Shown: one piece after another, positions 58,987 through 64,000 of the stretch
Position numbering within the stretch: the first letter of the stretch is position 1
Layout of the letters: each line of letters begins with the position of its first letter
From: Candidatus Nitrosotalea sp. TS
GTDB taxonomy: Archaea; Thermoproteota; Nitrososphaeria; Nitrososphaerales; Nitrosopumilaceae
Assembly (NCBI RefSeq): GCF_011319465.1
Contig: NZ_RCMB01000013.1
Location: forward strand, 120,682-184,681
Direction of reading: 5' to 3'
Length of the DNA stretch: 64,000 nt
Notes under the pieces: model-generated
The model's database searches: none
Seen by the model: only the letters and a program-made list of their open reading frames with translations
Told to the model about the DNA's origin: nothing
Program-made: the position numbers and the translations under genes

Positions 58987-59426
58987 AGGAATGTCATTGT
59001 CAGTTTTGCTATAAAGTATCCAAGCTGTTAAAATTTACAAATACATTGAATCGAAAAACATTCCTTTGACAGGTAGAAAAATTATAAAATAATTACTCTG
59101 TTACATTGTTTAGTTCAATAAAGATCAGATAGAAATAGTGCTGTAGGCACATACGAAAATAGAGCTATAATACGACGGCATTTCCTCGTAGCAGTACATC
59201 TTTTTTATTTACGTGATAAGAATCAAGACTTGTTTTCAATAAAAACAAGTGCTAAAGAAAAACCGAATAATAAACCAAATATCTTCTCAGTATGAAAATA
59301 CAGCTTCAATGCTTCACAGTATATCCTAACTACAAGTGCTCAGGTATTCCATAAGCTGCGAAATCCGTAACCATTAACATAGTTTAATGAGGTTTATTAG
59401 TACTCAAAAATGTATTAAAGGCGGGT
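58987..59426. other. 440-bp intergenic region with an inverted repeat
   Basis: No convincing gene on either strand. A perfect hairpin, ACTTGTTTT and its complement AAAACAAGT around a 5-base loop, lies at 59228-59250. The region separates two divergent genes and may hold both promoters; AT-rich stretches near 59395 fit a promoter for the secreted-protein gene. A noncoding RNA cannot be excluded. Confidence 0.4.
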
Positions 59427-60926
59427 ATGAAGATTAGTTTCTTCTCAGTAGCTGTCATGTTAGCATCAATAATTACGGTTGGTACTCTCACCGTCGTACC
59501 TAATGCATTTGCCACCACTTGGTACCCAGGAGAGGTACTAAAACAAGGGGATTATTACAAATATAATGTCTGTTGGACAGACTGGCACAATTGTACGCCG
59601 CTTGAGATTGACTTTTGGGTCAAGAACCAGACAAGTGATGGTACAGGTTGGAATTTGGAAATGTTGGCAATAGATGGCTCTACAGTACAGAAAGGAATTG
59701 TCACTATTGGCACAGAAACGCCAGATCCGACATATTCTGATCCAAATATTTCAGATTATTCTAATGTATACAAAAATACAATAGCATGGCTTGATGCATT
59801 TTCTTCAAAAGACAATGCACAGACTTTCGGTTCCCCATCGTGGGGTAGAACAGGCTCTGTAGGAGGGCAATCAGTTGGTTCCATGGGACAGCAGTCTGTG
59901 ACAGTGCAGGCTGGAACATATCAGACATGGATTCTCGGTTGGCACAAGGATGTGGATAACATGATATGGGTTGCACCAAATTTAGCGTATCCTGTAAAGG
60001 CCATAGTGTATACTGATGTTACAAGCGGAGTACCTCCGCCAGATTATAATTTAGAATTATTACAACAAGGTAACAGTCCAACTGAGCCGTTCATTTTTGA
60101 ACATACAATCAACTGCAGAACTTGGAGCGAATGCAAATTGTCCTGCGCCAGACATGGTAAATGATGCCGCACAAGCCACGTCTACAACAGATTCAGACTC
60201 TATGATAATTTTCTATCGATATAGCCCTTCCACACCACATATAGGGTGCCCCATGGAGTGGAGAATATCATTTGAGAAAACATTTGATCAGACTCAGAAA
60301 TATTCCAATGTTCAATATGACATATACACAGTAGATAATCAAGGACATCAACTTGATTCAGTAGCTCAGGATGCAGGAAGCTCGTCATTATTTGCACCAG
60401 TAGGAGATGATGACAGATCCATAATTTTGAAAGGAACTACCCCTGTATCTAACGTTGTAATTGCAGCATTAGGAACTGGTCCACAAGGATCAACTCCTGA
60501 CGTAAGCCTAGCAGGTTCAATAAACATAACAATCAATACATTACCATCATTTGGAGGTTCTGTAGGTACCACAATCCTCCCAACAATACAACTAACGTGC
60601 CACCACCCAATATGATCAACACTGGTCCTGCCAACACAACACAAACTACGGTAATTCCATCGTGGATCAAAAACAATGCAAAGTGGTGGTCACAGGGACA
60701 ACTGGGAGATGATCAATTCGTCCAGGGGTTACAATACATGATACAACATGGAATAATACAAATACCTACGCAAACAGGTTCAACTGCGGCATCAGGAACT
60801 CAACAAATTCCAGCATGGATTAAAAATAACGCTGGATGGTGGGCAAGCGGACAGATTGGAGATGATCAATTCGTCCAGGGGTTACAATACATGATAACAA
60901 ACGGCATAATCAAGATCAATTCCTAA
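59427..60926 (+). CDS. Secreted protein with C-terminal WIKNNAxWW repeats (frameshifted)
   Basis: Joined frames give about 500 residues. Signal peptide MKISFFSVAVMLASIITVGT ending near TTWYPG; an N-terminal beta-rich domain (DYYKYNVCWTDWHNCTPLEI, GTYQTWILGWHKDVDNMIWV); a middle beta-sandwich domain after an indel near 60105 (SVAQDAGSSSLFAPVGDDDR); a Pro/Thr/Asn linker with a second indel near 60590; then two C-terminal repeats, IPSWIKNNAKWWSQGQ and IPAWIKNNAGWWASGQ. Such repeats are common in thaumarchaeal surface proteins, where they may mediate surface attachment. Function unknown. Confidence 0.7.
60707..60895 (+). repeat. Direct repeat of 39 bases inside the secreted-protein gene
   Basis: The segment starting GGAGATGATCAATTCGTCCA occurs identically at about 60707-60745 and 60857-60895, one in each WIKNNA repeat. 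Flanking repeat DNA is diverged, so this core is unusually conserved at the DNA level, suggesting recent gene conversion or duplication. Confidence 0.7.
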
Positions 60927-61039
60927 TATTCACAAGCAACAATTAGAATCAAGCTTGCATTTTTCACACGCATCAAATAGTTTCCAAGCAAGAGAATTAG
61001 AAATATTAAAAGTCTACATGATCTATCAGTTCTATAAGA

Positions 61040-61570
61040 TTGAGTCAACCATCCAAGAAAACGCTTACAATGACATTTCGGTTAGACGAACAAATAATTA
61101 AAAAACTACGACTTGAATCGGATAATCGTCAGATAAGCACAAACACGTTAGTAAATCAAGCCTTAAGACGATTCTTAGAATGGGGAATGTTTGAATCCAC
61201 AGCCGGTTTTGTCATGATAAACAAGCCTGTTTTTTCAGAGGTTTTTAGTAAGCTTACACAAAAACAAATAGTTGACATTGCTTCCCGTGTAGGTAAAAAT
61301 GAAGTAAGAGACATTGCATTGTTTATGAAAGGAAATACCGATCTGCTATCCTTTTTGTCGTGGTTTGAAATACGAATGATAAATTCATCCGTACAAGTGA
61401 GTCATTCCAATAATGACGGCTTTCACACTTATGTACTGAAGCATGACATTGGAAGGAATTGGTCGACATACCACAAGACCATTCTAGAATTGATCTTCCA
61501 AGAAGTTTTCAATCAAAAAATCCTTGTAAAAGCGGATAAGAATACTATTTCGTTCCAGTTTTCAGAGTGA
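61040..61570 (+). CDS. Ribbon-helix-helix protein with unknown C-terminal domain (paralogue 2)
   Basis: Same architecture as the gene at 30219: RHH residues (LTMTFRLDEQIIKKLRLESD, LVNQALRRFLEWGMFES), then a second domain with VGKNEVRDIALFMKGNTDLL, FLSWFEIRMINSSVQ and HTYVLKHDIGRNWSTYHKTI. Strong similarity in both domains shows a real paralogue pair. 176 residues. The C-terminal domain is not named here. Promoter-like TATA sequence lies upstream. The nearest neighbours are secreted-protein and SRPBCC genes. Confidence 0.75.
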   Translation: MSQPSKKTLTMTFRLDEQIIKKLRLESDNRQISTNTLVNQALRRFLEWGMFESTAGFVMINKPVFSEVFSKLTQKQIVDIASRVGKNEVRDIALFMKGNTDLLSFLSWFEIRMINSSVQVSHSNNDGFHTYVLKHDIGRNWSTYHKTILELIFQEVFNQKILVKADKNTISFQFSE

Positions 61571-61631
61571 ATCGTTTGCGGTATTACAGTGTATACTCTA
61601 TATATTTATCCTAAATTTACTACTTTATCTC

Positions 61632-62108
61632 ATGGTTGAGATTGACGCAAAAATACAGATCAATGCAACACAAGAAAAGGTATGGAAGATAATATCAAAA
61701 ATTGATAACGACCCCACATACTGGAAAGGAATAACACGCATCAGAAACATATCAAAAGAACAAAATGTCGTAACCAGATACGTATTTCTTGGAAAAGACA
61801 ACAAGTGTCAGCAGAGAGTGATCCTCTTTCCAAAAGAAGGCTTGCACATAAAGTGGCTAAAAGGTCCAATCATTGGCATTAAGGACATACTACTTTCCGC
61901 TCATGGAAACACAACAACGCTTGAGATTCAGATGAATTATACATTATCTGGTGTTGTGGGCCTATTTTCGAAAAATACTACAAAGGAATTACAAAGTGAA
62001 GCGGATCTTGCTCTACAGTTAATAAAAGAAGAATTGGAAGGAACACAACAAAATCCAGTATTAGAAGAAAGAAGATTATGGGCAGACCTCATACACGACA
62101 AGAAGTAA
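61632..62108 (+). CDS. SRPBCC family protein
   Basis: 158 residues: VEIDAKIQINATQEKVWKII, SKIDNDPTYWKGITRIRNIS, then beta strands and a C-terminal helix with SEADLALQLIKEELEG. START/Bet v1-like ligand-binding fold, ligand unknown. Promoter-like TATATATTTATC lies just upstream. Confidence 0.72.
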   Translation: MVEIDAKIQINATQEKVWKIISKIDNDPTYWKGITRIRNISKEQNVVTRYVFLGKDNKCQQRVILFPKEGLHIKWLKGPIIGIKDILLSAHGNTTTLEIQMNYTLSGVVGLFSKNTTKELQSEADLALQLIKEELEGTQQNPVLEERRLWADLIHDKK

Positions 62109-62274
62109 CATCAAACATAACTTAAGACATTACGATTTTACTAATCAAGAAAACATGTCATTTTATAATTTATGAAGACGAATGTTCTTTTCATATATTT
62201 TTGTACCAACGTTAATTTTCTAATCATCAAATCAAGCCAGCCTTTAAATTGCTATCTCTTATGGCGTTAAGATA

Positions 62275-62350
62275 GCTCCTGTGGTGTAGTCCGGCTAAGC
62301 ATACTGCCCTCTCAAGGCAGTGATCCCGGGTTCAAATCCCGGCGGGAGCA
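62275..62350 (+). tRNA. tRNA-Glu (CTC), no intron
   Basis: Acceptor GCTCCTG/CGGGAGC, D arm TGTAGTCCGGCTAAGCA, anticodon stem CTGCC/GGCAG with loop CTCTCAA and anticodon CTC at 62311-62313, T arm GGGTTCAAATCCC. CCA is not encoded. Upstream TTTAAATT at about -28 fits a TATA box. The integrase gene begins 86 bases further on, so this tRNA is the probable integration site. Confidence 0.92.
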
Positions 62351-62435
62351 TATCCTATCAAGTTCAATGCCCAATGAACAATTTTGGAGCAATTTTTTTG
62401 CCATTTTTTAATTTTCAAGGGGGCGATCAATTATC

Positions 62436-63713
62436 ATGATAGAGCGAGTAGAAGACGACATCCACTATTCAAACAAGCGGTTGCAGGCAATAAGGAAGAG
62501 GCTTGCAAAGTTTGAGCGAAATGGCAAGTTGGCTGTAAGATTCGTCGATGCTATGACTGCATACGGCATCAAGGCCATACGGGTATCATCGCTAGGTTGG
62601 CATGCTTGGAAGATCATTTCTATGATTGACGACTGCATGGATATCAAAGACATGACCAGGCAGGACGTGGAAAAAATTGTATCAGAGATGACCACATTTG
62701 GATGGAAAAATGATACAATCAAGATGTTTGTCTTGACACTTAGAAGGATTGTAACATATGCCAAGACGGGAAAGATCATTAACAAGAACTATGACAAGGA
62801 GGACGATTATGACGGTGCAGTGAGATGGATTAATGCAACACGTTACATGAAGAAGGAATATGATTCCGTTCTTGAGAACCGTAAGGGATTCAGCGAAGAA
62901 GAGATAGAAAAAATGCTAAAGGTACTTTATCAAGTGACACAGGAATACGATCGCGACTATCTGATTGTAGAGCTAAGTTACGAGGTGGCTGCACGAATTG
63001 TAGAGAGCTTGAATTTAAGATTGGGTGATATCGAGACTGATGCGAAGAACAATATCGCATTTGTCACTCTTCGCAGCTCAAAGAGCCTGCCGCGAAAGAT
63101 TCCCGTGATAATCGCTTATAGAAGGCTCGTAGACTATATCGCAAGGCATCCATTAAGACATGATCCAAATGCGTATCTCTTTTACTCTCCAAAAACAAAG
63201 TCATACAGGATATCGTACTCGTATGTCTTGAACTTGTTGAAAAGGCTATGTGAAAAGGCAGGAATAAGATACAGATCTCCTTACAAGCTGCGACATTCTC
63301 GGGCCACCAATCTACTTATGAACAATACTCAGATAAACGTCGTTCAAAAGATGTTAGGGCATACAAATATCAAGACCACTGCCATCTATCTTTCTACAAT
63401 ACAAAAGGATCTGCTCAATGCAGCAAAAAAAGCTGCAGGTCTTGACGTCAACGATAACGAAACTGATACTTTCAGATTACAGCTTAAGAAATGTCAAGAA
63501 TGCGGAAGGTTTGAAGATCCACTCTCTGTACGATGTGGAAACTGCGGAACATTTCTTGATGTTGCTGTAGCCATGAGATTTGGAAAACTAAAAGAAAAAT
63601 CCAAACGAAAATCAGACAAGAAGATTAGAAATGAGATTGACGAGTTGCGTGAAATGATATTACAGCAACAGAAAATGATTCAGGGATTTGTCAGCAGGAA
63701 GCAAAAAAGCTAA
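62436..63713 (+). CDS. Tyrosine recombinase (integrase) with C-terminal zinc ribbon
   Basis: 425 residues. N-terminal SAM-like DNA-binding helices, then the catalytic domain with Arg187 (YEVAARIVESLNL), Lys216 (SSKSLPRK), Arg286 in PYKLRHSRAT, His309 (LGHTNIK) and Tyr318 nucleophile (AIYLST). The HxxR motif has Tyr283 in place of the first His. A zinc ribbon (Cys353, 356, 367, 370) and a charged coiled-coil tail follow. Adjacent to tRNA-Glu, as in tRNA-targeting archaeal integrases. Intact and likely active, possibly of an integrated virus or plasmid extending beyond the window. Confidence 0.9.
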   Translation: MIERVEDDIHYSNKRLQAIRKRLAKFERNGKLAVRFVDAMTAYGIKAIRVSSLGWHAWKIISMIDDCMDIKDMTRQDVEKIVSEMTTFGWKNDTIKMFVLTLRRIVTYAKTGKIINKNYDKEDDYDGAVRWINATRYMKKEYDSVLENRKGFSEEEIEKMLKVLYQVTQEYDRDYLIVELSYEVAARIVESLNLRLGDIETDAKNNIAFVTLRSSKSLPRKIPVIIAYRRLVDYIARHPLRHDPNAYLFYSPKTKSYRISYSYVLNLLKRLCEKAGIRYRSPYKLRHSRATNLLMNNTQINVVQKMLGHTNIKTTAIYLSTIQKDLLNAAKKAAGLDVNDNETDTFRLQLKKCQECGRFEDPLSVRCGNCGTFLDVAVAMRFGKLKEKSKRKSDKKIRNEIDELREMILQQQKMIQGFVSRKQKS

Positions 63714-63840
63714 AGAAAGCTCTTCTGTTTCTTGGTTTCAATCTCTCTGAGATCTTTTCAAGCTTTTCTAAAATCATCTTGTTGTTTTCAGCCAGCGTGG
63801 CCAACACTTGTTTTGGAACTGTTATAGTCTCTTCACTCAT
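63691..63840 (-). CDS. Small coiled-coil protein overlapping the integrase 3' end (49 aa)
   Basis: MSEETITVPKQVLATLAENN then KMILEKLEKISERLK: a short beta-strand (ITVPKQVLA) and one long helix, which resembles an AbrB/RHH-type antitoxin N-terminus or a small dimeric coil. Runs opposite to the integrase and overlaps its last 23 bases. Function unknown. Confidence 0.45.
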   Translation of the reverse strand: MSEETITVPKQVLATLAENNKMILEKLEKISERLKPRNRRAFFSFFASC

Positions 63841-64000
63841 GTATAAGATTGCCTTTGAACAAAATTAAAGGACGTTTTTTGGTGTCATACAAGCAATTTC
63901 TCATCCAATGCCAAAAAATATTTTTGATTCGAAGTAGGTACTGAAGATTAACACAGTAATTAAAAAAATCAGTCGCTAGTTTCGCAGTAAGAAATTACAC

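Overview
The window reads as a low-GC chromosome segment from a Thaumarchaeota/Nitrososphaerota archaeon, the ammonia-oxidiser lineage. Archaeal identity rests on S24e, S27ae, S8e, SRP19, SRP54, GAR1, TFB, aIF5A, Pus10, Dph6, intron-bearing tRNAs and TATA boxes about 25 bases ahead of starts. The thaumarchaeal assignment rests on several conserved hypotheticals, a NitrOD5-like domain, DUF4443, the ScpA/ScpB pair, secreted proteins with WIKNNAxWW repeats and siroheme-linked haem genes. No amo or nir gene is present, so the genus is not claimed.

Layout. 0-8.4 kb: phosphoglycerate mutase, DUF309, S24e/S27ae, metalloprotease-like protein, small unknowns, Pus10, J-domain/ferredoxin fusion, DUF4443 regulator, Ni/Co transporter. 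8.6-15.1 kb: a thioredoxin/DUF255-CcdA fusion, SRP54, Dph6, aIF5A. 15.2-21.7 kb: tRNA-Tyr, Lrp regulator, response regulator, ScpAB, S8e-SRP19-GAR1-TFB, SufC, tRNA-Leu. 21.8-29.8 kb: class III aminotransferase, acyl-CoA dehydrogenase, HD protein, then HemB-HemA-precorrin-2 dehydrogenase facing a fused siroheme decarboxylase (AhbA-AhbB-like). 29.8-38.9 kb: regulators, a chlorite-dismutase-like/DUF1802/aldo-keto reductase set, a transposase remnant, OB-fold protein, PAC2, a histone-H1-like basic-tail protein, degenerate PAP2, Pgk. 38.9-48.0 kb: SufU-SufS-Rieske-SufD-SufB, then HemD-SUMT-HemC-HemL. 48.2-61 kb is accessory in character: a GT39-like membrane transferase, a giant NHL-HYR-RTX surface protein with a higher-order DNA repeat, PRC-barrel protein, secreted proteins and a tiny cysteine-rich metallothionein-like protein. 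62.2-64 kb: tRNA-Glu followed directly by a tyrosine recombinase, the likely edge of an integrated element.

Functional themes. Fe-S assembly (Suf) and tetrapyrrole synthesis (HemA, L, B, C, D, SUMT, precorrin-2 dehydrogenase, Ahb) are almost complete here and suggest a siroheme route to haem and/or cobalamin. Information-processing genes are clustered in overlapping sets.

Quality caveat. About 28 genes, many of them universally essential (SRP54, SufB, SufC, SufS, HemC), are split by single-base indels, several in homopolymers. This pattern fits uncorrected long-read error better than decay, so split genes are given here as one locus each, with the break positions noted.
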